Positions 8,374 to 18,593 are shown, numbered from the stretch's first letter. The stretch is 64,000 bases of DNA from Bacillus_I endophytica_A (GCF_026790145.1 NZ_JALAMS010000003.1:186001-250000); one strand, 5' to 3'. Numbers and translations: made by a program. The notes: generated by a model not told the origin, from the sequence alone.

Positions 8374-9621
8374 AATTCGAAGTTGCAAAAATATTTTTGA
8401 AGTCCCCCATATCCATATTTGGATAAACCCCTTTGCGATCTAGAATTAATGGATTATCCCCTAGAAAGACTCTCCCTTCCTGTGTTGTGAAGGCTAATTT
8501 AAATCCAGCATCCCTTACAGCTCTTATACCCGTTTCATTTAAGTTTCCATAAGGATAGGCAAAGTAAGGAGAAGGAGTAGGAAGTTTATTTCTATTTAAT
8601 TTTAAATCTGCCACAACTTCAGCATATGGAAGCTGTGTTAATAATCCACTTGTATGAGCATCTTTGCGATCATGTAGAGCATGGGTGTGGGCCCCAAAAG
8701 AAAAAACATCCTTCATCTTCTCCATATCCTGCATACTTAAAGCTTGTGTAGTAAGCTGATTAGGATCAAAAGGCTGGCTTTGATTAGGTGTACGAGATGT
8801 AATAATGAAATTTTCAGCTTTAAAACCATATTTCTTAAGGATAGGGTAAGCATATTGACGGGTCGAGACAAATCCATCATCAAATGTAATCACAAATGAT
8901 TTATCCGGTAATGCCTTTTCCTTTTCAACATATTTTTGTAAATCTTCAAGGGAAATAGTGTGATAACCGTTATCATGAAGCCATTTCATCTGGCTTTCAA
9001 AAAATTCTGGGGTAATCGTTACAAATGTACCTTTAAATTTATGGTTTTCTTCTTCTCTAAAAAGATTATGATACATTAAGGCCGGAATGCCGTTATCAAT
9101 CTGCAAATCTTCTTTTTGAACGTATCCTACAAGTCCTCCTAGATTAACCTTTGATCAATTCTCATTTTGATTTATCACTTCTATTTGAATATGTGTATCA
9201 AACTGGCCCATTTTTTTAGAGCTTGTAGAAGTAGAGCTATAAACAGGGTTTTTTCTTCTGTTAAAATAGCATCTCCATGAAAAGTAGAAGAAACTTGTTT
9301 AGGACGAGGTGCCTCAGTTTCCTCTATTTTAGCCTCTTTTTTAGAAACATATCCAAATGAATTGCCAATAGGAATTCTCCACCAATCCGTATTAAACGAA
9401 ACATAATTGATATAAGCATTTCCCTTCACTAGATAGCCTTTAATTTTAGTGCCTTTGCTATGTGAGGCTTTTTCATAAATGGCTACTGATTCCTCTTGGG
9501 CAACTAGTGCTTGAGATACGTCTGCTCTAGTCATAGTTTTTTGGAATGAGGCATAAATCCCGAATACAGTAACGAATACGGATAAAAACAATAACATGTA
9601 CAGTAATTTCCTTTTATTCAT
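8372..9621 (-). pseudogene. Broken SH3/NodB polysaccharide deacetylase gene
   Basis: Two adjacent minus-strand frames are pieces of one gene. The upstream piece starts at ATG 9621 (TAGGAG eight bases before), with a membrane anchor, one SH3-like region and the start of a second. Its natural continuation (STSSKKMGQFDTH..., then GGLVGYVQKED) is in another frame, so about one base is missing near 9236-9240. A TGA at 9155-9157 also stands where SH3 domains have Trp (NEN-stop-SKV). The downstream piece keeps a complete NodB domain with ITFDDG and the GAHTHALHD metal motif. It closely resembles the intact deacetylase at 9928, sharing QMKWLHDNGYHT. An internal TTG at 9106 could permit a domain-only product, but it has no good ribosome-binding site. 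Sequencing error could explain one lesion, less easily two. Confidence 0.8.
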
Positions 9622-9927
9622 GCTAAAACTCCTAATTTTGATTTCCACAACCAAGTATATTGGAAGATTTAGGCAATTACAATAGAAGGTAATAATGCAT
9701 AAATAGAAATATAAACATAAAAAGAGAAGGGACAATCCTCATAACATTGGAATAATAGTAGTTTTAAAGGTATAAAGTAGCGTTTGGAAACCAATAAATA
9801 TAAATTTTGGAGATAAAAAGAGAATAGAGGACAATTAACCTATGAAAAAATGTTCATTAATTAGAAAATTAAGTTAAAAAGATGTTATACTCATCAATGT
9901 CTAATCTTTTGAAAGGAATGACATGAT
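9622..9927. other. Divergent intergenic region between the two deacetylase genes
   Basis: This 306-base region separates the broken and intact deacetylase genes. It contains an extended -10 for the plus-strand gene (TG at 9883-9884, TATACT at 9886-9891) and the ribosome-binding site AAAGGA (9912-9917). The frame running from 9735 into the broken gene has no ribosome-binding site at its first ATG, so I treat that stretch as non-coding. Nothing else was recognised. Confidence 0.5.
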
Positions 9928-10773
9928 GTGAAGAAAAAGATAATAATAGTCGTAGCTTTATTTGTTCTAATTGCTGCAGCAGTTTCGTCCTTATTTATTA
10001 TAAGTTTTACTAAAAAAGCAGATATGATTCCTGTTTTAACATATCATCGCTTATTGTTAGAAGATGAAAACAAACTTTATAAAAATCAACCAGATGTTCT
10101 GTCAGTGGAGGCATTTGAGAAACAGATGAAATGGCTTCATGACAACGGCTACCATACAATGACAATCGATGAGTTAGATCAATTCCTAAATGGAAAAAGA
10201 GAGTTTCCAACTAAAACTGTAATGATTCAGTTTGATGATGGACGCAGGGATGTGAAGCGTTACGCATATTCTATTTTAAAGAAGTATGATTTACATGCTA
10301 TTGAAAATATTATTACAAGTCGTACAAATCGAAACGATGGTCCGTGGAATCCAGACAAGCATCAGTTTATGAAAATGAATGAAATTAAAGATACTTTAGG
10401 TGTATTTGAGTTAGGAGCACATACAGATAATTTACATAACCTAGGTGAAGATGGAAAAGGGGATATGCTTAGGAAATCGGATGAAGAAATTCTAAAGGAC
10501 TTAAAGTTAAACAGAAATCTTCTTAATCAAACAGAACTATTTGTTTACCCATTTGGTTATTATACTCCACATACAGCTGATCTTGTAAAAGAAGCTGGTT
10601 TTAAGTATGCCTTTACAACAAAAACAGGATATGTCAGCCCAAATGATGATCCGTACCAATTGGCAAGACAAGGAATTGGCCCTAAAGTAACAATAAAGGA
10701 TTTTGAAAATATTTCAGAAGTAAATTCTTTTAAAAACAAAGCAAAGCGTTTTGTAAAACATATAACAAATTGA
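9928..10773 (+). CDS. Membrane-anchored NodB-domain polysaccharide deacetylase
   Basis: An N-terminal signal or anchor helix (residues 1-30) precedes a NodB (CE4) deacetylase domain. Motif 1 is FDDG (in MIQFDDGRRD) and motif 2 is GAHTDNLH, supplying the catalytic Asp and two metal-binding His; FVYPFGYY is the usual third block. CE4 enzymes remove N-acetyl groups from peptidoglycan, chitin-like polymers or wall polysaccharides; an envelope polymer is the likely substrate here. Deacetylation of wall polysaccharide is known to matter for SLH binding in the B. anthracis system, so a link to S-layer anchoring is possible but inferred. The start is GTG at 9928 with AAAGGA ten bases before. It is transcribed away from its broken paralogue at 8372-9621. 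Confidence 0.85.
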   Translation: MKKKIIIVVALFVLIAAAVSSLFIISFTKKADMIPVLTYHRLLLEDENKLYKNQPDVLSVEAFEKQMKWLHDNGYHTMTIDELDQFLNGKREFPTKTVMIQFDDGRRDVKRYAYSILKKYDLHAIENIITSRTNRNDGPWNPDKHQFMKMNEIKDTLGVFELGAHTDNLHNLGEDGKGDMLRKSDEEILKDLKLNRNLLNQTELFVYPFGYYTPHTADLVKEAGFKYAFTTKTGYVSPNDDPYQLARQGIGPKVTIKDFENISEVNSFKNKAKRFVKHITN

Positions 10774-10778
10774 TAGAT

Positions 10779-10813
10779 AAAAAGCAGATGAAAGATTTCG
10801 CATCTGCTTTTTT
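10779..10813 (+). terminator. Intrinsic terminator
   Basis: AAAAAGCAGATG pairs with CATCTGCTTTTTT right after the deacetylase stop codon. Confidence 0.85.
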
Positions 10814-10933
10814 ATTTTAATTCTATTAAAACAATAAAAATTGAGAAAATTCTATTATTTTTGTAACCTATTTGATTTTGAATCGTCTAACTATACTGAT
10901 GAAAATTTTTCTTGATTTGAAAGGGGATTTTAT

Positions 10934-13900
10934 ATGAAGAAAGGGATTCGTACTCTAACTGCACTAGTATTAGGATTAACCCTGTTAGTACCCTCCTTTG
11001 CCTCAGCTGCAGTAGAGAGTAATGCATCGCAGGTAAAAGAGAAGAAAAGCAAAGTAATGGAGAAGTTTAATTTGTCTCAAAGTGAAAAAAGCAAAAAACT
11101 TTATCAACAGAAAAAAGCAGAAAAGGAAAACCTAAGTAATAATACAATCATTATAAAGTACAGCAAAAAACTTTCTTCTTCAGTACATAAGAAGCTAGGT
11201 GGAAAGGTTATTCGTTCATACCCAGAATTTCAATATGAAGTTGTTAGAATAGGTAAGGGGCAAAAAATTGAGACAGCCATTTCAAAATATGAGAAAGTAG
11301 CTGGCGTTAAAAGTGTATCGCCAAGTGTGAAACTTAAAACATTTGCAACAGAAAGTAATTCAAAAACGGGTGATCCAAAAGTAAGCAGTATGTATCATTT
11401 AAAAACATTAAAAGTGGATGAAGCTCTAAAAAAAGCAGGGAAAAACGAAGTGAATGTGGCTGTTATTGATACAGGCATAGATACAAACCATGAGGAGTTA
11501 AAAGGAAATTTGCTTGCTCCTTATAGCGTAACAGATCCAGCAAACCCTGGAGATGCAGGGGACCATGGGACACATGTTGCAGGTATTATTGGCGGTAAGA
11601 AAGGAAATGGAGTTGGTGGATATGGGGTTAATCCAAACGCCAATATTATGCCTGTAAATATCTTTGATCAAAATGGTAGCTTTGACTATGTACTTGCTGA
11701 TGGCATTATGCACGCAGTTGACAATGGGGCTGACGTTATTAATATGAGTCTTGGAGCCTCATTTGAAATTCCGCTTGTTGAAGAAGCTATTAAAAAAGCT
11801 TTAGATAATGGTGTCGTTGTAGTAGCTGCAGCAGGAAATGATGGAGATATGGTCTATAACTATCCAGGTTCATATGATGGAGTGATTACTGTTGGAGCAA
11901 CAAATGATCAAAATAAAAAGGCTTACTTTACAACATATGGTCCAAACATTGATGTTGTAGCACCAGGTGAAGATATTTATAGTACTGTTTATACGCCAGA
12001 ATCAGGATCATCCTTTGTTAAAATGAGTGGAACATCAATGGCCTCACCGGCAGTAGCAGGAGTGGCTTCCCTTATTAAATCAAAGTATCCTGACTTGAAC
12101 TCCTATCAAGTAGAATATATTTTAGAACAAACAGCTCAGGATTTAGGGAATAAAGGGTTTGATATGGATTATGGATATGGACTTGTTGATCCATCTAAGG
12201 CACTTGATTTTGATATAAATAAGCTTCCTTCATTTAAGAAGCTAACAATGGATGAGATTGTGAAAAAAGCAACTGCTGTTAAGGTTGGAAAAGGAACCGT
12301 TAAGAAGACAGGCTCATTAATTAAACCAGCTCAGCAAGATTGGTATAAAGTCAATGTAGAAAAAGGTGAATTTCTACAAACCGTTCTAGATGCTTCTAAA
12401 AACTATGACTATAAGCTAGAACTTAAATTTAGAGGTGAAGATGGAACAGAACAAGAGGTAGATGTAGATAGTGTTACCCAAGGAAAAACAGAAGGTTACC
12501 TTTATAAAGCAGAACAAAAGGGAGAACTGTTAATCGGTGTTAAAGACCGAAATGAAAATTACAGTACATCAGGAGCTTCAACATATGCACTTCAGTTAAC
12601 TAAAGGAACGAATATTAATGATAGTAAAGCATCAAAAGAGAAACCAGCTAAAATTAAAAGCTTTCCTTATAGCAGTAAAAAATCAGAAGGAGATTTAACT
12701 CTTATTAATAGTGAAGAAGGAGCAGATAGTGATTATTTCCGTATGTCCTTTAAAGAGGGCAAAAAAGTGAATCTAGATCTTTCAGCACTCCCAGGAGTGG
12801 ATACAGAAATAAAAGTATACGATGAAGCAGCTTTTAAAGAAGAGCCTCCAGCAGATCTTCCTGAAGGAGAAGAATGGCCAATTGCGGAATATGCGGCAAA
12901 TAATAATGGAATGAGTGAAGGGGAAGGACTTGCTTTTGAAGCATTACCAGAGACCTCTTATATTATAGAAGTTACATCAAGTCCTGTAAGTTCGTCACAA
13001 ATGTTAGATATGATGATGGCGTTAATGATGGGAGGCTCTTCTGACGAAGAAATACAAGAAGTTCTTGGTTCTCTAATTCCTTATGACTTGAAAGCAAATG
13101 TAAAAGATCTACCAGAAGATGAAGATAGTCTACCACTTGCTATTGCAACTCCTGTAGAAGAGCCTGAAGAGGAAGAAAGCTTACCAGAACCAACAACATA
13201 TAAGGAAAAATATGATGCTCTTACTGATTTACTAACAGGCGAGTATATGGAATTTGATGAAGAGACAACAGAAGCTATTCTTAAAGATGCTAGAAATTAT
13301 GAAATAGGTTCCGTTGGGACAGGCTATTTCCAAGAGCTAGAAGATGAAGATTGGTTTAAAGTAAAAGTAAAGGAAGATGGTTTCTATAAACTATCAACTA
13401 ATGGAACAAATACACTTAAACCTATGATTGGTTTATTCCAGTATGATAAAGAATCAGGCATGCTAAACCAACTAAGTGGCTCAGGAGACCCTTTAATGGA
13501 CTTGTTAACAGGGGGGAGTGAAGGAACCTCTGAAACAACAATCATGCTTCAAAAGGGTCAAGAGTACTACATTCATCTTCAAAATGGTACACCACTATCA
13601 CTGGATAAATATGAATTAACATCAGTAAAAGTAAAAGACGCTCCAGTTGATCAAAATGAAGCAAACGATGAGCCAATTGAAGCAACTGTTTTAAAACCGG
13701 ATCAACCTGTAAAAGGAAACTTTGCTCCATTAGGTGACATTGATACATTCTATTACAAGCATCGCACAGAAGATGGATTGTATGGGTTCTATGCAAATCC
13801 GTTACCTGTTAGTGAAAACCAAAAGAAAGGCCTCCCGCTTGAAATGGGATTGCCACTTGATCTTATGATCACCATCGTAGAAGATACAAATGGAAATATG

Positions 13901-14452
13901 GAAATAGATAACAATGAAGCCTCTAAAGTTATCCTCTTTGACAAAACTGATGGAGGAATTGAATCAGGATCGTTCAAAGCGAAAAAAGGAACAGGATACT
14001 TCATTGTTGCCGAAAACTACGGTGGCTCAAACATTGGTGAGTACGAGATGTTGCTAAACACGTTAACAAAGAAAGATGAGGATGAGGGTTCAACTGTTAA
14101 AAATAATGTACCTTCAAAATCAATCTCTCTTAAAGCAAAAGGCAAGAATGCATGGGAAGCAGCAGGATACTTAAATGCTGGAATTGATTTTGGTGATCGA
14201 GATTTCTATGCTCTTAACGTTTCGGAAAAGGGCACATACAAGCTAAATATGGATGCCCCAAAAGAGATTGACGGTGTAATTAATGTTTATAATGAAAAAG
14301 GTACACTCGTAAAACAGTTAAACAACTATTATATTGGTGATAATGAAGTTGGATTCGCAGATCTTAGCAAAGGAAAATATTTTGTGGAAATTAAGGATAA
14401 GCAAATGCGTTCTAGTGCCAAGCCTTACAAATTAACAATCGCAAAACAATAG
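10934..14452 (+). CDS. Large secreted subtilisin-like serine protease (S8) with beta-sandwich tail
   Basis: The 1172-residue protein has a signal peptide (1-25), an I9-like propeptide (about 65-140) and a subtilase domain (about 150-430). Its catalytic triad is complete: Asp179 (AVIDTG), His211 (DHGTH) and Ser368 (SGTSMASP), with Asn302 (AAGN) in the oxyanion hole. About five weakly related beta-sandwich regions follow, with pre-peptidase-C-terminal features such as DWYKVNV, DWFKVKV, DTFYYKH and DFYALNV, separated by acidic linkers. There is no SLH domain, sortase motif or membrane anchor, so it is probably released or loosely wall-bound. The start ATG has AAGGGGAT upstream. It could process or degrade envelope proteins. 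The protease call is firm; the target is unknown. Confidence 0.88.
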   Translation: MKKGIRTLTALVLGLTLLVPSFASAAVESNASQVKEKKSKVMEKFNLSQSEKSKKLYQQKKAEKENLSNNTIIIKYSKKLSSSVHKKLGGKVIRSYPEFQYEVVRIGKGQKIETAISKYEKVAGVKSVSPSVKLKTFATESNSKTGDPKVSSMYHLKTLKVDEALKKAGKNEVNVAVIDTGIDTNHEELKGNLLAPYSVTDPANPGDAGDHGTHVAGIIGGKKGNGVGGYGVNPNANIMPVNIFDQNGSFDYVLADGIMHAVDNGADVINMSLGASFEIPLVEEAIKKALDNGVVVVAAAGNDGDMVYNYPGSYDGVITVGATNDQNKKAYFTTYGPNIDVVAPGEDIYSTVYTPESGSSFVKMSGTSMASPAVAGVASLIKSKYPDLNSYQVEYILEQTAQDLGNKGFDMDYGYGLVDPSKALDFDINKLPSFKKLTMDEIVKKATAVKVGKGTVKKTGSLIKPAQQDWYKVNVEKGEFLQTVLDASKNYDYKLELKFRGEDGTEQEVDVDSVTQGKTEGYLYKAEQKGELLIGVKDRNENYSTSGASTYALQLTKGTNINDSKASKEKPAKIKSFPYSSKKSEGDLTLINSEEGADSDYFRMSFKEGKKVNLDLSALPGVDTEIKVYDEAAFKEEPPADLPEGEEWPIAEYAANNNGMSEGEGLAFEALPETSYIIEVTSSPVSSSQMLDMMMALMMGGSSDEEIQEVLGSLIPYDLKANVKDLPEDEDSLPLAIATPVEEPEEEESLPEPTTYKEKYDALTDLLTGEYMEFDEETTEAILKDARNYEIGSVGTGYFQELEDEDWFKVKVKEDGFYKLSTNGTNTLKPMIGLFQYDKESGMLNQLSGSGDPLMDLLTGGSEGTSETTIMLQKGQEYYIHLQNGTPLSLDKYELTSVKVKDAPVDQNEANDEPIEATVLKPDQPVKGNFAPLGDIDTFYYKHRTEDGLYGFYANPLPVSENQKKGLPLEMGLPLDLMITIVEDTNGNMEIDNNEASKVILFDKTDGGIESGSFKAKKGTGYFIVAENYGGSNIGEYEMLLNTLTKKDEDEGSTVKNNVPSKSISLKAKGKNAWEAAGYLNAGIDFGDRDFYALNVSEKGTYKLNMDAPKEIDGVINVYNEKGTLVKQLNNYYIGDNEVGFADLSKGKYFVEIKDKQMRSSAKPYKLTIAKQ

Positions 14453-14465
14453 ATAAGAATGATGT

Positions 14466-14502
14466 AAGCTAGCTTTCTAGTATATAAGAAAGCTAGCTTT
14501 TT
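14466..14502 (+). terminator. Intrinsic terminator
   Basis: AAGCTAGCTTTCT pairs with AGAAAGCTAGCTT, followed by a T-rich tract, just after the large subtilase gene. Confidence 0.85.
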
Positions 14503-14581
14503 GTTTTTCTGTGGTCTAGAATAATAAGGTAATAGGAGAATATTAATCTAAAAAAGGATGAATATGTAAGGAGAGTAAATG

Positions 14582-16977
14582 ATGAAAAAACTGCTGTTAC
14601 CTATGTTTTTTGTTGTCAGTTTGTTTTTTATTATCCACCCTTTAAATACTTCTGCACAAGTTGTGGATGAAACAAAACTAAAAACAGCTCAGTTTGATTA
14701 TGAAGATTATTATCAAAATAAAGTAATGACGTACAGGGGAGATTCTGGTGTTACTTTTATAAGCTATAGTACAAAATGGAATACGATAGAAAAACTAAAA
14801 GCGCTTGAAACAGAATTGCTTAAAAATAAGCATGGGGAAGAACTCAAGCTTTTATCAACCATTAATATTTTTCCAGACTACCCAGCTGGACAAGATGTTC
14901 TTGGACAATATTTTGCTGAATATACGTATGGAAGTAAATCAGTCTCGCTTTCCCCAAATCGAAAAATTCATCTTTATGGAGGCGATAAATATTCAACAGT
15001 AGAAAGTATTGCTCCAACTATGGCCCATGAGTATGGACATCATTTTACGTTTTATCATCTTTTTAAAAAAGAACATTTAGTTCCTAGCAAATGGAAAGAC
15101 TCTCAATATGCACAAATTCGTCATATGACACAGTACAAGCCATTCAATCAAAACCCTGTTCCATACAAATGGGATTTATCAGAGATATTAGCTGAAGACT
15201 ATGTTGAGTTATTTGGTTCCAGCAAAGCTATCGCTACCCATATGCCACTGAATAGTGAAATTCAGTCACCGTTTGAAAACAAGAGCATCCAACAATATTG
15301 GACAGACGCTATACAAGAAAAAGGATATAAGCCAGAAGAAGCTATCCCGCTTTATCTTACAGATTATAAATCCTCCAATTTACTTAGCTTACAATTAACC
15401 GCTTTAAAACTTGGAACACATGACACTTATCTAATGGCCCAAGATGATAAAGATAAATATTTACCAATCCTTTTAGATACTTTTAAAGGTGTGATGCAAG
15501 TACGTAAATGGTATGAAGGTGAGAAGCTTGGAAGTAAATCAAGCTGGCTTTTCTCAAGAGACCAAAATAGCGGCATAGTATTCAAACTTATTCAGCATAG
15601 TGAAAATGGTTTTAATAGGGGATCAGAGCGGTTAAAGATCAATCTTCAAAATATAGAGGAGAGTAAAACAAGCAATGCTAAGCTTATCGAACACTTAAAT
15701 CTAACTAAAGAGGAAATAGAAGAGAAAATGCTCCAAGAGGGAATAAGACAGGGCGTTCCCTACGAATTGATTACAGCAGTTGCAGCACAAAGCTCCAATT
15801 ATGAACAGTTTCAAAATGAGCAGCCTAAAATAGATGAGAACGGTAGAATAGGCATTATGGGAGTAAAACTAACAGCTGAACAGGCTACAGCTCAGAATAT
15901 TGATTTCGAATCCTTAAAATATAGCCCACTTTACAATATTGAAGTTGGAGTAAGATTATTAAAAGAGCAATTTGATGATAATACGCTGCCCTCTATGAAG
16001 AACAAAAATCAGAAAATGTTAGAACATTGGTATTTTGCCCTTATAGCATACAGGGGTTTTACAGAAGATACAAATCCGCAAAAAAAGGTAGCTTTCAGCA
16101 TTCTGTATACAAATATATTGAGGATATAGTAGATAGAGATCTAAAAGAACTCTTATATGTAGAAGCTAGCCAAGATAATGGGGTAGTTAAGTTAACAAAG
16201 AAAGTTTATCCTTTAGAAGAGGCAACAGAAGCAACAAGTTTATATACAAATAATCAAAAAGGCTATGTTTATACTGATAAAGGGGTTTTATATAATCAAC
16301 CAGGGGGAAAAGGGCTTACAAGTCTCCTGAAATATACTCCAGTTTTAATTAGGGAAAATGCTCTGCTGAAAGATGGTCATCTTTTTTATAAAGTTAATAC
16401 ATTTAACGGGCAGAACGGATATATACGAGCAGAACATATCAAAGGTGGAGATGTAACAATATTCAGTGATATTGTTCAAAATGAAGTTGTTTCAGCAGTA
16501 GGCTATCTGCAACTAAGAAGAGTTATTGAAGGTTATGGAGATGGAACATTTCGTCCATATCAACCATTAAGCCGTGAACATGCAGCAAAGATGCTTGTTC
16601 AGGAACTGCAGTTAACGAAAGATCCTACATATAAACTGAAGGCAACTGATGTTAATAAAGATAATCTCTACTACACACAACTTGCTATTTTAGAACAATA
16701 TGACATCATGGGGTGGGGAGGAAAACTTCGTCCGAAAGAACCATTAACAAGAGAACAAATGGCAGCTGTTCTAGCGAGAGCTTACAGCAAAGTATATAAG
16801 AAAGCAGAACAAGAGAGAGTTTTTAAAGATGTAAAAAGAACCTCTTGGAGTTATAACGATATTAATATATTAGCAGAGAACAAAATTACAATATTAAACG
16901 AGTATTATCGCCCTTATGAAAATGTAACAAGAGGTCAATTTGCTCTTTTTCTCCAGAGATCTGCAGCATTGAAATAA
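14582..16977 (+). pseudogene. Frameshifted SLH-anchored metallopeptidase / SLT-like gene
   Basis: One gene is split into two frames at an A7 run (16080-16086). Frame 1 has a signal peptide (1-25), a zinc-peptidase motif HEYGH (about residues 149-153) with a downstream Glu-rich EILAEDYVELFG helix, and a lytic-transglycosylase-like region (about 380-500). Frame 2 continues the same helix (QKKGSFQHSVYKYIEDI), then an SH3-like region and three SLH domains (SREH, TREQ, TRGQ). One extra A, or a -1 shift, restores a single protein of about 798 residues. At the junction the 0-frame codons are CAA AAA AAG, which is the slippery heptamer A AAA AAG in register. So this may be a true mutation, a sequencing error, or recoding. 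Start: the ATG at 14582 is better spaced from AAGGAGAG than the one at 14579. Confidence 0.75.
16080..16087 (+). other. A7 run / slippery heptamer A-AAA-AAG at frame junction
   Basis: The sequence CAA AAA AAG GTA is read in the 0 frame. A -1 slip at A AAA AAG makes the ribosome continue as GGT AGC TTT, exactly the frame that encodes the SH3 and SLH part. No strong downstream hairpin is evident, and the nearest purine-rich element (AGGGG) is over 20 bases upstream, which weakens the programmed-frameshift idea. Confidence 0.5.
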
Positions 16978-17015
16978 AAAAGAGCTCCCTTTCTTTTAGA
17001 GAAAGGGAGCTCTTT
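16976..17015. terminator. Bidirectional terminator between convergent genes
   Basis: AAAAAGAGCTCCCTTTCT pairs with AGAAAGGGAGCTCTTTT. It serves the SLH metallopeptidase from the left and the NlpC/P60 gene from the right. Confidence 0.88.
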
Positions 17016-17028
17016 TCTTTACATATTA

Positions 17029-18027
17029 TTATCGGCTTACAGCACGATTTACGAATGCTGCCATTTGAGCACGTGTAACAGGCTCATTGGGTTTAAATGT
17101 TCCATCATCATATCCCGTTGTAATACCCGCAGCAGCAAGAGCGGAAATATCTGCAGCAGCCCAATTGTCTTTAGGCACGTCTTTAAATGTATAAGAAGAG
17201 TTAGCTTTTAAATCAAAAGCATCTGTTAATACAGCTGCCATTTGAGCACGTGTTAAAGCTTTGTCAGGCATGAAGTAACCGTTGTTCCCTTCAAAAATTC
17301 CAGCAGATTTTACTGCATTTACAGCTCCAACAGACCAAGCTGATGATGTTACATCTTTAAAAGGCTGTTTGCGGTTTGTCATTTTTAAGTCAAGTGTATT
17401 AGCAAGAATTGTTGCTGTTTGTGCACGAGAAATACTTTCGTTCGGACGGTAGTAGTTATTTGAATACCCTATTACAATGTCTTTATTTGCTAGTGCATTT
17501 ACATCTTTAGCTACCCAGCTGTTTTGAGTATCGCGGAAGTTGCCTTTTGCGTTTCCAGTTGAGAAAATACGTTTTGCTCCAACATAGCGAGAACCCCAAT
17601 AGTATGGATCGTTAACTTTTGCAATACTTACACCTTTTGAGCTTGCAGCGTTGATAAATTCATTATTTCCAACGTAGATTCCAACATGTGAAACCCCTCT
17701 GCCAGATGTGTTGAAGAAAACAAGATCGCCAACACGTAGATTGCTTTTTGAAACAGCTGTACCTTGTCCATACATTTGAGCAGCTGTTCTAGGAAGGGAA
17801 ATACCCACTTCACTGTACACTTGGCGTACATACCCAGAGCAATCAAATCCAGAAGCCGTTGTTCCCCCATAACGATAAGGAACACCCATATACTTATAAG
17901 CAGCAGGCAATAACTTATCATAATTTGTGAGATTAGCCGCTTTGGCTGATGAAGATGGTTCTAGCAGTAGACTCGATAATAGTAACGCAAAGCATGAAAT
18001 CAACGTCAGTGTGACTCGTCTAATCAT
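17029..18027 (-). CDS. SLH-anchored NlpC/P60 peptidoglycan endopeptidase
   Basis: A signal peptide (1-31) precedes an NlpC/P60 domain (about 35-155) with the catalytic Cys63 in FDCSGYV and His114 in SHVGIYVG. Three SLH domains (about 160-332) follow, carrying SRAQ, TRAQ and TRAQ motifs. Such enzymes cut gamma-D-Glu-diamino acid bonds in wall stem peptides; here the enzyme is held on the secondary wall polysaccharide. The ATG start has GGAGG six bases upstream. It is divergent from the S-layer gene across a 703-base region and convergent with the broken SLH metallopeptidase. A strong Shine-Dalgarno-like element (minus strand, 18373-18386) lies some 350 bases upstream and might belong to its leader. 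Exact bond specificity is inferred from the family. Confidence 0.92.
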   Translation of the reverse strand: MIRRVTLTLISCFALLLSSLLLEPSSSAKAANLTNYDKLLPAAYKYMGVPYRYGGTTASGFDCSGYVRQVYSEVGISLPRTAAQMYGQGTAVSKSNLRVGDLVFFNTSGRGVSHVGIYVGNNEFINAASSKGVSIAKVNDPYYWGSRYVGAKRIFSTGNAKGNFRDTQNSWVAKDVNALANKDIVIGYSNNYYRPNESISRAQTATILANTLDLKMTNRKQPFKDVTSSAWSVGAVNAVKSAGIFEGNNGYFMPDKALTRAQMAAVLTDAFDLKANSSYTFKDVPKDNWAAADISALAAAGITTGYDDGTFKPNEPVTRAQMAAFVNRAVSR

Positions 18028-18372
18028 ATGTATCCTCCGAATTCTCCTAAATTTTCTATGTTAAAATTTCATTATTCTACCTTTTTCAACAGATGATAAC
18101 AGTTTATCATAGAAAAACAGGCTTCTATTTTACAGTTATGTAACAAAAGAACTACAGTTTGTTATGATGAAGTTGGGGACTTTACAATAGTGGAAGAAAG
18201 ATAGGGATAAAGACGCGTGTTAGTAATGTGAAAATTTTGAATAATATGAATAATTAATTCTATTTTTCCTGTTTTGACCTTTTATATTACGATTATATTA
18301 CAATATATTTTAGGTGTTTAGAATTTAGTAAGCAATTTATAAAACCTTAAAAAAGTTAATATCACCTTTATA

Positions 18373-18446
18373 ATCACCTCCTTTCTTATTTAAATATAGG
18401 TCTTTATTCTCTTTGAAAAACAGGTTAAAAGGGGAGATAAAGACCT
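18373..18446. promoter_or_regulatory. Anti-Shine-Dalgarno/Shine-Dalgarno element plus hairpin
   Basis: The plus strand reads ATCACCTCCTTTCT (18373-18386), identical to the end of Bacillus 16S rRNA; the minus strand therefore carries a perfect AGAAAGGAGGTGAT. Eleven bases on, an AGGTCTTTAT/ATAAAGACCT stem (18398-18407 with 18437-18446), extended by CTC/GAG, forms a hairpin. On the minus strand a short GTG-started frame follows the element. Role unknown. Confidence 0.4.
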
Positions 18447-18474
18447 AAAAAAATACAAAGTTATGTAAAAACTA

Positions 18475-18502
18475 TTGAAAATTATAGGAAATATTGTAGA
18501 AT
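18475..18502 (+). promoter_or_regulatory. Upstream S-layer gene promoter
   Basis: TTGAAA (18475-18480), a 16-base spacer and TAGAAT (18497-18502) fit sigma-A. The predicted leader is about 220 bases. Confidence 0.5.
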
Positions 18503-18593
18503 GATAGGTAGGGTTTTCACTAATATAGTTATTTTGGTTGAAATTCATATATTATCCATTATAAATAACTCTTTTTTACATTAATTAAAAATA

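Noticed and set aside
18373..18386. Fragment of a 16S rRNA gene
   Set aside because: Only 14 bases match and flanks do not resemble rRNA; treated as a possible regulatory element instead.
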